NCBI GenBank assembly: GCA_963766605.1
Contig: CAVYAT010000007.1
Location: 186,001-250,000 of the forward strand
Source: AC-49 sp963766605
GTDB taxonomy: Bacteria; Actinomycetota; Thermoleophilia; Solirubrobacterales; Solirubrobacteraceae
Length of the DNA: 64,000 bases
Reading direction: 5' to 3'
Positions 1 through 10,463 of the stretch are shown here, piece after piece. The notes under the pieces are model-generated. The model did not search any database. It saw only the letters and a list, made by a program, of their open reading frames with translations, and was not told the origin of the DNA. The stretch's first letter is position 1. The number at the start of each line of letters is the position of its first letter. The translations under genes were made by a program, and so were the position numbers.

Positions 1-3000
1 GGAAGTTGTCGTTGTGGGCGGTGAACGTGCCCGGGTAGTTGGTGACATAGACGGTGGCGTTCGCCGTGAGGCTGCCGCTCGTCGCGGTGATCGTGTGCGT
101 CCCGGCCCCGCTGGGCGCGGTGTAGAGCGCCGCCCGCCGAGATCGTCCCGACTGTCGCGTTGCCGCCGGCTGATGCCGTCCACCGACCATGTCGACCGCC
201 GGCGAGCCGTTGGGCACCGTCGCGGTGTACTGCTCGGTCATCCCGGGCGTGATCGCGTACTGCCGCGGCGAGACGAGCAGTTGCCCGGTGGTGGGTGTTG
301 TGGTGGTGGCGGTGTTGGAGTAGGGGCTGAGGTTGCCGGCGGCGTCGAGCGCGCGGACGCGGTAGCTGTAGCTCGTGGAGGCGCTGACCGGCGGTGTCTT
401 TGTAGGTGGTGGCGGTGGGGGTCGCGATCTGGGCGAAGGTGGTGCAGCTCGGTGCCCTGGCAGCGCTCGATCTGGTAGCCGGTGACGCCGACGTTGTCGG
501 TCGAGGCGCCCCACGAGAGATCGATCTCGCCGCTGGAGCTGACCGCGTTGGCGGTCAGCGTCCCCGGCTGCGACGGCGGCGTCGTGTCGCGGCCCGTGGA
601 GTTGACCGGGGTCGCCTGGTCGGTCTGGATCTGGGCGGCGGTGAGCGCGACGTTGTAGACGCGGACTTCGTCGATCAGGCCGGCGAAGAACTGGCCGTAG
701 ATGCTGTCGCCGCCGATCTGCAGCGGGTTGGTCGACGTGGTGATCGCGCCCGTGTGCGCCGTCGAGGCGACCTGCGTCCCGTTGACGTAGAAGCCGCAGC
801 GTCGACCCGTCATAGGTCTCGGTCGAGATACGCCCAGGTGTTGGCGGTGAGCGTGGCGGTGCCGAACGCGTCGGCGTAGCTGCCGCCGGCGATCAGGCCG
901 GCGTCGGGCCGCGAGCCGTTGCGTCGAGGTCGCCTCCAGGTAGAAGTTGTCGTTGCCCTTGTAGATCACGTCGCGCCAGTTGGCGTTGACCGTCGACGGG
1001 TTGACCCACGCCTCGAGCGTCATCCCGCTCGTGAGGTGCAGCGACGCCGCGTCGGGCATCGTGACCAGCGCGTTGGTGCCGTTGAACTGCAAGCGCCCGC
1101 CGTACTTGCCGGTCGTCGACCAGGTCGTGTTCGCGACCGTGCCGTTGTTGCCGTTCCCCGACGCGTCGGTGACGGTCGTCCCCGACCCCTCATCAAACCC
1201 ATACGCCGCCACCAGACCCGACGGCGGCGGCGCGGGGTGCTGGCGCTGGCGGTGTTGGAGTAGGGGCTGAGGTTGCCGGCGGCGTCGATGGCGCGGACGC
1301 GGTAGCTGTAGCTCGTGGAGGCGCTGACCGGCGGTGTCTTTGTAGGTCGTGGCGGTGGGGGTCGCGATCTGGGCGAAGGTGGTGCAGCTCGGCCCTGGCA
1401 GCGCTCGATCTGGTAGCCGGTGACGCCGACGTTGTCGGTCGATGCGCCCCAGGAGAGGTCGATCTCTGGCGCTGAGACCGCGTTGCGCGGTCAGCGTCCC
1501 GGGCTGCGACGGCGGCGTCGTGTCGGGCGTCGGGTGTGGTGGCGCTGGCGGTGTTGGAGTAGGGGCTGAGGTTGCCGGCGGCGTCGGTGGCGCGGACGCG
1601 GTAGCTGTAGGTCGTCGAGGCGCTGACGGCGGTGTCTTTGTAGCTGGTGGCGGTGGCGGGTCGCGATCTGGGCGAAGGTGGTGCAGCTCGTGCCCTGGCA
1701 GCGCTCGAGTGGTAGCCGGTGACGCCGACGTTGTCGGTCGACGCGCCCCACGAGAGATCGATCTCGGTGCCGGGCTGACCGCGTTCGCGGTCAGCGTCCC
1801 CGGCTGCGACGGCGGCGTCGTGTCCGGGCCCTGTGGGTTCACCGACGTGGCCTGGTCGGTCTGGATCTGGGCGGCGGTCAGCGCGACGTTGTAGACGCGG
1901 ACGTTCGTCGATCAGGCCGGCGAAGAACTGTCCGTAGATGCTGTCGCCGCCGATCTGCAGCGGGTTGGTCGACGTCGTGATCGCGCCCGTGTGGGCCGTC
2001 GACGCGACCTGCGTCCCGTTGACGTAGAAGCGCAGCGTCGACCCGTCATAGGTCTCGGTCGAGATACGCCCAGGTGTTGGCGGTCAGCTTGGCGGTTCCG
2101 AACGCGTCGGCGTAGCTGCCGCCGCCGATCAGGCCGGCGTCGGGCCGCGAGGCGTTCGTCGAGGTCGCCTCCAGGTAGAAGTTGTCGTTGCCCTTGTAGA
2201 TCACGTCACGCCAGTTGGCGTTGACGGTCGACGGGTTGACCCACGCCTCGAGCGTCATCCCGCTCGTGAGGTGCAGCGACGCCGTGTCGGGCATCGTCAC
2301 CAACGCGTTGGTGCCGTTGAACGAAAGCGCCTTGCCGAACTTGCCGGTGGCCGCCCACGTCGTGTTCGCAACCGTGCCGTTGTTGCCGTTCCCCGACGCA
2401 TCCGTGACCGTCGTCCCCGACCCCTCATCAAACCCATACGCCGCCACCAAACCCGACACCGCGCGCAGCGAGGTGCCGGCGCCGGCGCCGGTGAGCGCGC
2501 CGGTCTGGAGCGCGGGCGTCGGGTCACGGAACGGCCCCTTCGAAACCCGCAGCGATCGCGCGGCAACCAGTCCGCCACGGCGGCGATGCCCGTTGCGGAC
2601 CGTGAGGTGGACCGTGATCGCACCCAGAGATGTGGGTTGCCTGCGCGAAGCGCCGCAGCGCAGCTGTTCGCGCCACGAGCCCGTCGCCGCGTCTCGCGAG
2701 ACCCTGAACGAGAGGTAGACACGGGGGCTGCGGGCCGAGAAGGTGAACCGCCGCGGTGCCGCGGCGCCGCGCGGCCCGGTGATTCCGAGTGAGCAGACGC
2801 GCGCGCCGGTCGCAACAGCCTCGAGATAGGCCACGTTGCCGGCGTCGGCCCGACGGGTGGCCCTGACGAGCCGCAACTGCTTGCTGGCAGCGGGCGAAGC
2901 CAGTGGCGTCCGAGGCGCGGCAACTCCGGAGGGCGTCAGAACTCCCACGAGCACAGCCACCGCGATGACTCCGAGGAGCACCAGCCGCCATCGCCCTCTC

Positions 3001-3023
3001 TCGCCAGGCTTCTCCGCAGTCAT
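1..3023 (-). CDS. Secreted LamG / fibronectin type III multidomain protein (3' end beyond window, frame broken)
   Basis: The start overlaps the upstream peptidase-like gene by ATGA, which fixes the ATG. A short basic N-terminus is followed by a hydrophobic signal segment (LVLLGVIAVAVLVGVL) ending near VAAP, so export is likely. After about 150 residues of unrecognised sequence come a concanavalin-like LamG domain (AYGFDEGSGTTVTDASGNGN), two FnIII domains beginning DTTPPSQPGTLTA, a second LamG, a third FnIII and an Ig-like segment that runs off the window edge. LamG and FnIII domains usually bind carbohydrate or space out surface proteins, so a role in holding or binding the local polysaccharide is inferred. 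The frame shifts several times within the repeats; the C-terminus is not visible. Confidence 0.75.
287..1842 (-). repeat. Three FnIII-coding repeats (about 290-600, 1245-1510, 1545-1842)
   Basis: Three near-identical units of about 0.3 kb each contain the same string ggcggtgttggagtagg and encode a domain beginning DTTPPSQPGTLTA. The middle and last units are adjacent; the first lies beyond LamG copy B. Different 1-2 base gaps in each copy move the frame, so the translated domains look broken although the DNA similarity is high. Confidence 0.8.
598..1216 (-). repeat. LamG-coding direct repeat, copy B
   Basis: This is the second LamG-coding copy, matching copy A base for base over long runs but with a few small indels that break the frame, for example near 800 and 920. 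It is flanked on both sides by the FnIII-coding repeat. Confidence 0.8.
1840..2458 (-). repeat. LamG-coding direct repeat, copy A
   Basis: This stretch encodes the first LamG domain of the secreted protein. It is nearly identical at DNA level to a second copy about 1.24 kb further along the gene, including the residues VNPSTVNANWRDVIYKGN. Such long near-identical repeats can recombine and are difficult for assemblers. Confidence 0.8.
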
Positions 3024-4354
3024 TCGCTGGAACAACGGGGCGGCGTGGCGCATTCTTGCGAGGGCGGGGTTCCGGCGACCGAAAGGAGCCCCGCCTGCTC
3101 CAACCGCTCCGCTGCTCGCACGATGACCGCGTACGCGAGCCCCGACTGTGCGGCGATGTCGAGCAGCGAGGCCTGCCCGTCGCTGAGGTTGAGTACCCAC
3201 AGCAGCGCGCGCTCGTCATCGGGCGACTTCACCGCGCCGCCGCTGGACCGGTAGAGGCCGCGGCGCCCGAGCTGCGGCTCGCCGTACGGGCTGAGGTTCG
3301 TGCACGTGCGATTGGACTCGAGGATCTCGACGACGTCGAGGCACGTGCGCACTGCCTCGCCGAGCGACTGCGGGCGGATCCGGTCGAGGTTGTCGGCCGA
3401 CGTGTGGTACCCGGGGAACTCGCCGTGCGGCGTGCGCATGAGGCAGCCGACCGGCAGGTCGAACCCTGGCGAGCAGAACTGGCGCTCATCGCCGCCCCAC
3501 GGCTCCCACTCGACGATGCGATGCGTGGCGCCGGAGTCACGGAGCACGAGCCCGACGGCGCGGTCGATATCGCTGTCAGCGCGGCGGCTGCGCTTGTACG
3601 TCAGGCCGCCGGCATCGCCGATGCAGGAGACCGTCAGGCCGTGCTTGACGCGGTGCAGCGTGCCCTGGTTCTGATGGAGCCACGCCAGCGGTCCGATCGT
3701 GCCCGGGGCGAACAGGACGCGATAGGAGTGGCGTAGCCGTCGCTGCGACAGCTCCCGGGCGAGCATCGTCGCGACGGCGATGCCGGAGAGGTTGTCGTTG
3801 GCAAGCGACGGGTGGCACGCATAGGTCGAGATGAGGACTTCCTCGTCGCTCGCCCCCTGGAGCCGCAGCTCGGCGTAGGTGAGGTGGCCGGGCTCGAGCG
3901 TCGAATCGATGACGACGTCGTACTGCCCCGGTGCCAGGTCCAGCAGCTGGCGATGGGACAGACAGAACCCCCAGGTGCGGTTGTAGTAGGACGTGCGGTA
4001 CGGCACCACATCGGGTTGGTCGGGGAGGCTGTGCAACCGCTCCCGCAGCGACTCGAGCGGCATCCGCGTGCGCACCGGCTCGCTGTAGGACACAACGTGC
4101 AGATTCGAGCGCTGGAAGTCGACGACGCGGGTCCCGTCGGGGGTTGCGATATAGGCGTCGCGAATGTTCCACTCGTCCGGCACGGCCCAGTCGAAGATCT
4201 GTGTCCCGCTGGCGATCTGCGTCCGCTGCAGCGGTACGTACTCCTCGAGCACGTCGAACGTCGCCCGCACGCCGTTACCGGTCAGGCTGCGGCAGAGCGG
4301 GAACAGCCGCGCCATCAGGTCGTAGGCCTCGGTCCCGATCGCGTCGATGTCCAT
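3020..4354 (-). CDS. DUF4910 / M28-like aminopeptidase-family protein
   Basis: The intact 444-residue protein matches the layout of the DUF2172-DUF4910-winged-helix family: an N-terminal domain (RLFPLCRSLTGNG), a zinc-peptidase-like core with ACHPSLANDNLSG near residue 180 and a GYHTSADN motif near residue 320, and a C-terminal winged-helix-like tail. Family members occur in surface-polysaccharide clusters and resemble M28 aminopeptidases, but their substrate is unknown. It starts one base from the SDR stop and ends in an ATGA overlap with the LamG gene, so it is the last biosynthetic gene of a five-gene operon. Confidence 0.85.
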   Translation of the reverse strand: MDIDAIGTEAYDLMARLFPLCRSLTGNGVRATFDVLEEYVPLQRTQIASGTQIFDWAVPDEWNIRDAYIATPDGTRVVDFQRSNLHVVSYSEPVRTRMPLESLRERLHSLPDQPDVVPYRTSYYNRTWGFCLSHRQLLDLAPGQYDVVIDSTLEPGHLTYAELRLQGASDEEVLISTYACHPSLANDNLSGIAVATMLARELSQRRLRHSYRVLFAPGTIGPLAWLHQNQGTLHRVKHGLTVSCIGDAGGLTYKRSRRADSDIDRAVGLVLRDSGATHRIVEWEPWGGDERQFCSPGFDLPVGCLMRTPHGEFPGYHTSADNLDRIRPQSLGEAVRTCLDVVEILESNRTCTNLSPYGEPQLGRRGLYRSSGGAVKSPDDERALLWVLNLSDGQASLLDIAAQSGLAYAVIVRAAERLEQAGLLSVAGTPPSQECATPPRCSSE

Positions 4355-5040
4355 CAGAGCGCGCCCACCCGAAACGTCTGGCCGTTGAGTGCACTCGGCT
4401 CGCGCTGCGACAGCTCAGAGACGGCCGCCGCGACCTCGTCCGGCGTCCGTGCGGACCGCTGCTCGTAGACGCGCACGAACCGGTCTCGGTCGGGAAAGTC
4501 GCGCGAGCGCAGTTCGCGCTGCATCCCCGTCTCGGTGATCCCCGGGTCCAGCGAGCAGACGGCGCAGTCGGTTCCCTCCATGTCACTCGCGGCCGAGCGG
4601 ACGAGGTGCTCGGCGCCTGCCTTCGAGGCGCTGTAAGCGCTCCAATAGGGCTTCGCGACCGAGGCGGCGCCGCTTGTCATGTGGATGGCCACGCCGCCGT
4701 CGCGTGCCAGCGGGCCCGCCAGGGCAGCTCGCAGGACGTTGTAGGTGCCGAGCAGGTTGACCTCCACGGCCCGCCGCCAGTCGTCGGGGTCGGTGACCGG
4801 CAGCGGCGCGAGTGGCCCGATCGTCGCGGCGGCGTGGACGACCAACCGCAGTCGCGGGACGGTTTGGAAGGCCTCGACCACAGCATCGAGGCGTGCGATG
4901 TCCACGCACAGCGACGCGCTCGCGTCGGGGCTCGGGCTGCGCGCAAGACCGACCACGTGCCATCCATCGTCGCGCAGGCGCCGACACGTCGCCGCTCCGA
5001 TCCCGCTGCTGGCGCCCGTCACGAGCGCCGCGGGTGGCAT
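4354..5040 (-). CDS. Short-chain dehydrogenase/reductase
   Basis: The 228-residue SDR has the cofactor loop GASSGIG near the N-terminus and the catalytic YSASK motif, so it should oxidise or reduce a hydroxyl/keto group with NAD(P). A purine-rich stretch (gagggag) sits about 10 bases before the ATG. It lies between a PIG-L deacetylase and the DUF4910 gene, sharing one base with the latter (TGATG). The context makes a nucleotide-sugar or glycan precursor the likely substrate; the sequence alone does not identify it. Confidence 0.85.
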   Translation of the reverse strand: MPPAALVTGASSGIGAATCRRLRDDGWHVVGLARSPSPDASASLCVDIARLDAVVEAFQTVPRLRLVVHAAATIGPLAPLPVTDPDDWRRAVEVNLLGTYNVLRAALAGPLARDGGVAIHMTSGAASVAKPYWSAYSASKAGAEHLVRSAASDMEGTDCAVCSLDPGITETGMQRELRSRDFPDRDRFVRVYEQRSARTPDEVAAAVSELSQREPSALNGQTFRVGAL

Positions 5041-5053
5041 CGCTGCCGCTCCC

Positions 5054-5712
5054 TCACGTCAGCATCGCCTTGCGACAGTAGAACGCCTCGGCATAGGAAC
5101 TGGGGGAGTTGCACTCCATCCCCCGCAGCCGGAGCAGCCCGGAGAACAGATCCTCGTTGAACCACCGCTTTGCCGACTGTGACGCGAAGTGCGTCATCAG
5201 GTGGTCGATCTTCCGGCGGCACAGGGACTCGTCGAGTCGCGACGAAGACGTTCGGTACACCCATGTCGCCGTCGTACTTCGGAATCTCGTACTCGAGGAT
5301 CAGATGATCACGGAACGTGTTCCACGTCAGCTCGCACGTCACGCGGTGGTCCTGGTGGAGATCGGACCGCTGGTGCGTGAAGATCACGTCCGGCGAGATG
5401 TCGTCCTTCAGCTCCTCGAAGAACGCCTTGATCTCCGCGCCGTCATAGGGGAAGTACCCATCGCGGAAGTCCTTGAGGATGACGCGCTTGCCGGGGACGC
5501 CGGCCAGCAGCGCGTCCGCGCTCTGGGCCGCCTCGTCGGCACGCTTGGCCTCCCCGGTCAGCACGACCCAGCGAGATCTCGGATACCGACCCCTGCTCGA
5601 TGAGCTTGAGGACCGTCCCTGCGCACCCGATCTCGATGTCGTCCGAATGGGCTCCGATCGCGAGCAGCTTGAGGGGGCCGCTGCTGGGGCCGCGCGCGAA
5701 CAGCGGCAGCAT
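5054..5712 (-). CDS. PIG-L family deacetylase (two frame breaks)
   Basis: The zinc-binding motif AHSDDIEIG lies near residue 20 and HQDH follows in the middle, matching the LmbE/PIG-L family that removes N-acetyl groups from sugars. The frame breaks near 5,570 and near 5,235, but the three pieces join into a protein of the usual size, about 220 residues, ending SYAEAFYCRKAMLT. Its position next to a cytidylyltransferase and a C-methyltransferase suggests deacetylation of an amino sugar used in the local glycan. Confidence 0.8.
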
Positions 5713-5739
5713 CAGCCGGTCGACGCGGCGAGGTCGCGG

Positions 5740-6530
5740 TCAGCCTCTCGACCGGTGGTCCCACAGCTCCCACGGCGCCCGTCCGCTCTCGTGCAGGCTC
5801 TCGAGGCACTGCTTGTCCTTGAGTGTGTCCATCGGGCGCCCAGAAGCCGTCGTGGCGCTGGGCCAGCAACTGGTTGCGTGCCAGCAGCCGATGGAACGGC
5901 TCCTCGACAAGCTCCTCGCCGGGCCTGAGGTCGTCCAAGAGCTCCGATCGCAGAACGAAGTAGCCGCCGTTGATCCACATGTCCGACCGCGTCACGTCGC
6001 TGAATCCCGTCGACGATCCCGCTGTCGTCCATCGACACGACGTGGAAGTTGTAGTTCGGCCGGACGGCGAGGAAGCTGGCGGTGACACCGGTGCTCTTGG
6101 CTCGAGCGATCATCGCCGGCAGGTCGGCGTCGGTGAGCGTGTCGCCATAGTTGGCGAGGAACATCTCGTCGTCGCGCAGGAGGTGCCGGACCGCGCGCAG
6201 CCGCTCGCCGATGCAGGCGTGCAGCCCGGTGTCGACGAACGTGATGTTCCAGTTGTGGATGTCGGTCTTGAGCAGGTGGAGCTTCGCGCCGCCCTCGGAG
6301 AGGACGAAGTCGTTGGCCATCGCCTCGTCGTAGGTCAGGAAGAAGTGCTTGATCGCCTCGGCCTTGTAGCCGAGGCAGAGCACGAAGTCGGTGAACCCGA
6401 AGTGCGCGTAGTACTTCATCACGTGCCAGAGGACGGGCCGGTTGCCGATCGGGACCATCGGCTTGGGCACCACGTCGGATGCCTCGCGCATCCGCAGCCC
6501 CTGACCGCCGCAGAAGATGACGACCTTCAC
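5740..6530 (-). CDS. rfbF: Glucose-1-phosphate cytidylyltransferase (frame broken)
   Basis: The nucleotidyltransferase signature FCGGQGLRMREASDVVPKPM at the N-terminus and the run YNFHVVSMDDSG identify the RfbF family, which makes CDP-glucose from CTP and glucose-1-phosphate. GTG is chosen as start because it forms a GTGA overlap with the methyltransferase stop. The frame breaks near 6,000 and near 5,840; the pieces reach a C-terminus WELWDHRSRG and give about 260 residues, the normal length. No rfbG or rfbH partner was found in the window, so the fate of CDP-glucose is open. Confidence 0.85.
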
Positions 6531-7832
6531 AGCACCTGCACCTCGCGGGATCGGGACGACGAACTGCGCACCCCATTCGCGCGCGTAGGCCAGCTGCTCC
6601 ACGATCTCCTCCTTGAGGTTCCAGGGAAGGATCAGGATGTAGTCGGGCCGGTCCTGCTCGAGCACCTCGGGGTGTCTGATCGGGATGTGCGTCCCCGGCA
6701 GGAACTGGCCCTGCTTGTACGGGTTGCGATCGACGGTGTACTCGAGGAGGTCGGTGCGAATGCCGCAGAAGTTCAGGAGCGTGTTGCCCTTTCCCGGGGC
6801 GCCGTAGCCGGCGATGCGCTTGCCCTCGCGGCGGCGCGCGATGAGGAACTCCAGCAGGCTGCCATTTCGTCTCGTTCACCTGGTGCTGAGAACGAGAGAT
6901 GCGCCTCGAGCGTGTCGAAACCGAGGGCACGCTCGCGCTCCGCCAGATCGGCAACGCGTGATGTCACCGCCTGGCGACCGGTCGTCGGCGCGCTGGGCGT
7001 AGAGGCGCAGGGAGCCGCCGTGCGACTTGCAGCTCGTCGACGTCGAACAGCTCGAGGCCGTGCGCCTCGAGCACCCTGCGCGCGGTGAGCATCGAGAAGT
7101 ACGAGAAGTGCTCGTGGTAGATCGTGTCGAACTGGTTGCTCTCGACGAGGCGCAGGAGGTGAGGAACCTCGATCGTCGCCACGCCCGCGGGCGCCAGCAC
7201 GTCTCGATCCCGCCGACGAAGTCGTTGAGGTCGGGAACGTGGGCCATGACGTTGTTGGCGGCCAGCAGGTCGGCGGCTCGGCCCTCGGCTGCGAGCCGGC
7301 CGGCGAGGTCGCGGCCGAAGAACTCGACGACGGTCTCGATGCCCCGCTCGCGCGCAACGCGCGCGACGTTGGCGGCGGGCTCGATACCGAGCGCGGGAAT
7401 CCCTCGCTCGACGACGTGCTGGAGCAGGTAGCCGTCGTTGCTCGCGAGCTCGATGACGAGGCTGTCCGGGCCGAGCCCAAAGCGCTCGACCGCCATCTCG
7501 ACGTAGTCGCGGGCGTGCGCCACCCACGAGTCGGAGTACGAAGAGAAGTACGCGTACTCGGTGAAGATCGCGTCGGCGGTGACGAACTCCTCGAGCTGCA
7601 CGAGGAGGCAGCTCTCGCAGACCTTGGCGTGGAGCGGATAGAACGCCTCCATCGCGCCGAGCGCGCTCGGCCGGCACGTAGCTCTCGCACAGCGGCGACA
7701 TGCCGAGGTCGACGAAGGTGTGCTCAAGCGCCGTGCCACAGAAGCGGCAGGTGGGCCCCGGCGCGTCGGCCGCGAGGCGCGCCAGGCCGCGCTGTCGGTC
7801 GGGATGTCTGCTTGTGATGCCTGCACGTCCAT
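6527..7832 (-). pseudogene. Sugar C-methyltransferase-like SAM enzyme (frame broken at least five times)
   Basis: Pieces in three frames line up as one protein: an N-terminal zinc-binding segment CRFCG...LGMSPLCESYV, a SAM-binding core VIELASNDGYLLQHV, the run FDTIYHEHFSYFS and a C-terminal domain containing YILILPWNLKEEI. This is the order seen in TylC3-type C-methyltransferases that act on nucleotide-linked keto sugars. The last few residues shift frame to give a stop overlapping rfbF by GTGA. The ATG start is the first in the leading frame and is uncertain. The breaks are most easily read as indels in the sequence, since every conserved block survives. Confidence 0.75.
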
Positions 7833-8028
7833 CAAACGCGGGTCGGCGACCCAGACTTTCGCGGAACGACTGGGCACGCCCCTCGTGGCGGACGCCCGCA
7901 AGACGGGCCGCGGCTCCATGCGTTCCTGGGGCAGTGCAGCACCACCCCGACAAGCGCTGAGCGTCAGCCTGACGATCAGCCCGTCACCGACGATCACCTG
8001 AGCACCCCGGGACGTACGGCGTCGGGCC

Positions 8029-9457
8029 GTGACGGGCGCCGTGGTCGACGCGTTGCGCGCCATCGGCGTCCGGGTCGTCGGGCTCGTGGGGACCGTCGTG
8101 ACCGCGCGGCTTCTGACGCCGTACGACTTCGGCCTCGTCGCCGATTGGCACGACCGTGCTCGCCTTCGGAACGTTCCTCTCCGACGGCGGCGTCGGGGTG
8201 GCGCTCATTCGACGCCCCGAGCCGCCGACGAAATCCGAGCTCCAGGCGCTGGTTGCGTTCCAGCTCGGGGTCGACCTGCTTCTGGTCGTCGGTCGTCGGC
8301 CTCGTGATGCTGCCGTTCGGCTTGCTCGGCCAGGTCACGACGGTGATCGTCGCCTCTCTCCCGTTCGGCGCGTTCCGCGCGCCCGCCTACATCCTCTACG
8401 AACGTCGGCTGGACTACCGACCGATGGCGATCGTCGAAATCGTGCGAGACCAGTCGTCTACTACGTCTGGGCAATCGCGACGATCAGCATCGGCTGGGGC
8501 GTGTGGGGGCTCGCGACCGCCTTCGTGGTTCGTGCAGCTGGTCGGGTCGGTGCTCCTCCTCGCGTTCCTACCGGAGGGACGAGTCGCGCCGGTCGCCGTC
8601 GTGGACGAAGGTACGACCGCTGCTCGGCTTCGGCTTTCGCTTTCAGGCCGTCGGCTTCTTGCACATGCTGCGCGACCAGGGCGTGAACATCGCGGTCGCC
8701 ACATTCGGAGGGGTCGCGATGCTCGGGCTCTGGGGCGTCGCCTGGCGGATCATTCAGATGCCGGTCTCGCTCTTCGCGGCGCTCTGGCGCGTCTCGTTTC
8801 CCGGAATGTCGAGGCTCGTCGCCGCCAAGGAAGACGTGGGAAGCACGATCGAGCGCGTGATCGCGCTTGTGGCCATCGGAACCGGCGTGCTCGTCGCGCC
8901 GCTCGCGGCCTCTGCCTCCGCATGGATCCACGTGCTCATCGGCGCTCAATGGGCAGAGCGCCGCCTCGGCGATCCCGCCGGCGTGCTTCGCCATGACGTT
9001 CGGCGTGCCGATCTCGGTGGCGCTCGCCGGCTACCTCTGGGCGATCGGATCCGCCTCGGTCCCGCTGCGCGCGACGCTCCTTGGCATCCCCGCGATGCTG
9101 CTCGTTCTTCTGCCGCTGCTCCCGTTCATCGGCGTCGTCGCGGTGGGCATCGCGTACATCGCGAGTGCCCTGGTCGAGTCTGTCTTCTTCGTCCACGCCG
9201 CGCGGCGGACGACGACTTCAGGATCGGCGACTCGCCTGGCCATCCCGGTGGTGCTCGCGATGCGTGTCGGCATCGTGCGGCTGGCTGGTCGCGCGTTGGA
9301 TCGGACCGGATCTGGCGGGCGCGCTGTCGAGCTCGGCGGTCGCGGTCGCCGTCTTCGTCGGCGGCCTGGCGCCATCCGCCGTGCCGACCTCGCCGACGCC
9401 TGGACGCTGATCGCGCGCGGACTTCGCGGGGCGGTCGCGGCCCCCGCTGCGACATGA
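8029..9457 (+). pseudogene. wzx: Wzx-type polysaccharide flippase (frame broken)
   Basis: Multi-helix pieces in all three frames follow the order of a MATE-like O-unit flippase: VVTARLLTPYDFGLVA at the start, GTFLSDGGVGVALIRRPE, then LRDQGVNIAVATFGGVAMLG, SFPGMSRL and a C-terminal hydrophobic block LLGIPAMLLVLLPLLPFIGV. Flippases of this type carry lipid-linked repeat units across the membrane. A GTG is used as start. The stop overlaps the next glycosyltransferase by ATGA. Breaks lie near 8,145, 8,285, 8,445, 8,530, 8,610 and 8,970. It is divergent from the sugar operon, separated by about 195 bases with no other gene. Confidence 0.75.
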
Positions 9458-10455
9458 CCGAACCCAGTCCCCTCGTGAGCGTGGTCACCCCCGTGTTCAA
9501 CGGCGAAAAATACCTGCGCGAGTGCATCGAGAGCGTCTTGGCGCAGTCGTATGAGAACTGGGACTACACGATCGTCGACAACGCCAGCACCGATGGTTCA
9601 CTTGCGATCGCGTACGAGTACGCCGAGGCGCACCCGCAGGTGAAGGTCAGGAGCCATGACGAGTTCGTCGGCGTCATCGAGAACCACAACCGGGCGTTTC
9701 GCTCGATCTCGCCGCGTGCGAAGTACTGCAAGCTCGTGTCGGCCGACGACTGGCTCTATCCGGGATGCATCGCGGCGCTGGTCGACCTCGCCGAGCGTCA
9801 GCCCTCGGTCGGAGTGGTGGGTTCCTATTCGGTGAACGACGACGGCGTGCGGTTCGAAGGCCCTCCGCTCGGTGAGGAGGTTCTCGGTGGACATGAGGCG
9901 GTGCGGCGGTACCTCCTCGGAGCGATCGACTCCTTCTTCCTGCCGTCGACAGTGCTGTACCGATCGTCCTTGGTCCGGGCCGCAGATCACTTCTTCCCTG
10001 GGCCTGCGCCGAGCGCCGACCTCGAAGGGTGTCTCAACTGCCTGAAGGAAAGCGACCTCGGCTTCGTGCATCAGATCCTCTCGTTCGAGCGAGTCCACGG
10101 TGAAATGATCACCGCGAGACTCCACGACATGAACCTCGTTCGCCTCGACCGAATGAGGATTCTGATCGAGCTTGGACCTGAATACCTCACTCCCGACGAG
10201 CAGTGCCGGCGGCTGCGGGAACAGCTCTCCGACTACTTCGCCGCGCTCGCTGAGGCGTGCTTCCAATTCCGTGATCGGGAGTTCTGGAGGCTGCACAGGG
10301 AACGGCTCGACGAGCTCGGCTGCTCGATTTACGACCTGAGGTTCGCCAGGGCGATCGTCGCCAAGGCTCTCGATCTGATCCTGAATCCGAAGACCACGAC
10401 AGAAAAGGCTGTCCGGCGCGTGAAGCGCAGGCAACGGCGTGTCCAACTCGGTTGA
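9454..10455 (+). CDS. Family 2 glycosyltransferase
   Basis: The intact 333-residue protein starts with a GT-A fold signature (VSVVTPVFNGEKYLRECIES, then TIVDNASTDGS) and has the DXD-like SADDW motif near residue 100, which binds metal and nucleotide sugar. It should add one sugar to a lipid-linked acceptor at the inner face of the membrane. It overlaps the flippase gene by ATGA, so the two are translationally coupled. The long frame also stays open upstream into the flippase, but that part is out of phase with most flippase blocks. Confidence 0.9.
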   Translation: MTEPSPLVSVVTPVFNGEKYLRECIESVLAQSYENWDYTIVDNASTDGSLAIAYEYAEAHPQVKVRSHDEFVGVIENHNRAFRSISPRAKYCKLVSADDWLYPGCIAALVDLAERQPSVGVVGSYSVNDDGVRFEGPPLGEEVLGGHEAVRRYLLGAIDSFFLPSTVLYRSSLVRAADHFFPGPAPSADLEGCLNCLKESDLGFVHQILSFERVHGEMITARLHDMNLVRLDRMRILIELGPEYLTPDEQCRRLREQLSDYFAALAEACFQFRDREFWRLHRERLDELGCSIYDLRFARAIVAKALDLILNPKTTTEKAVRRVKRRQRRVQLG

Positions 10456-10463
10456 CTGGTCCG

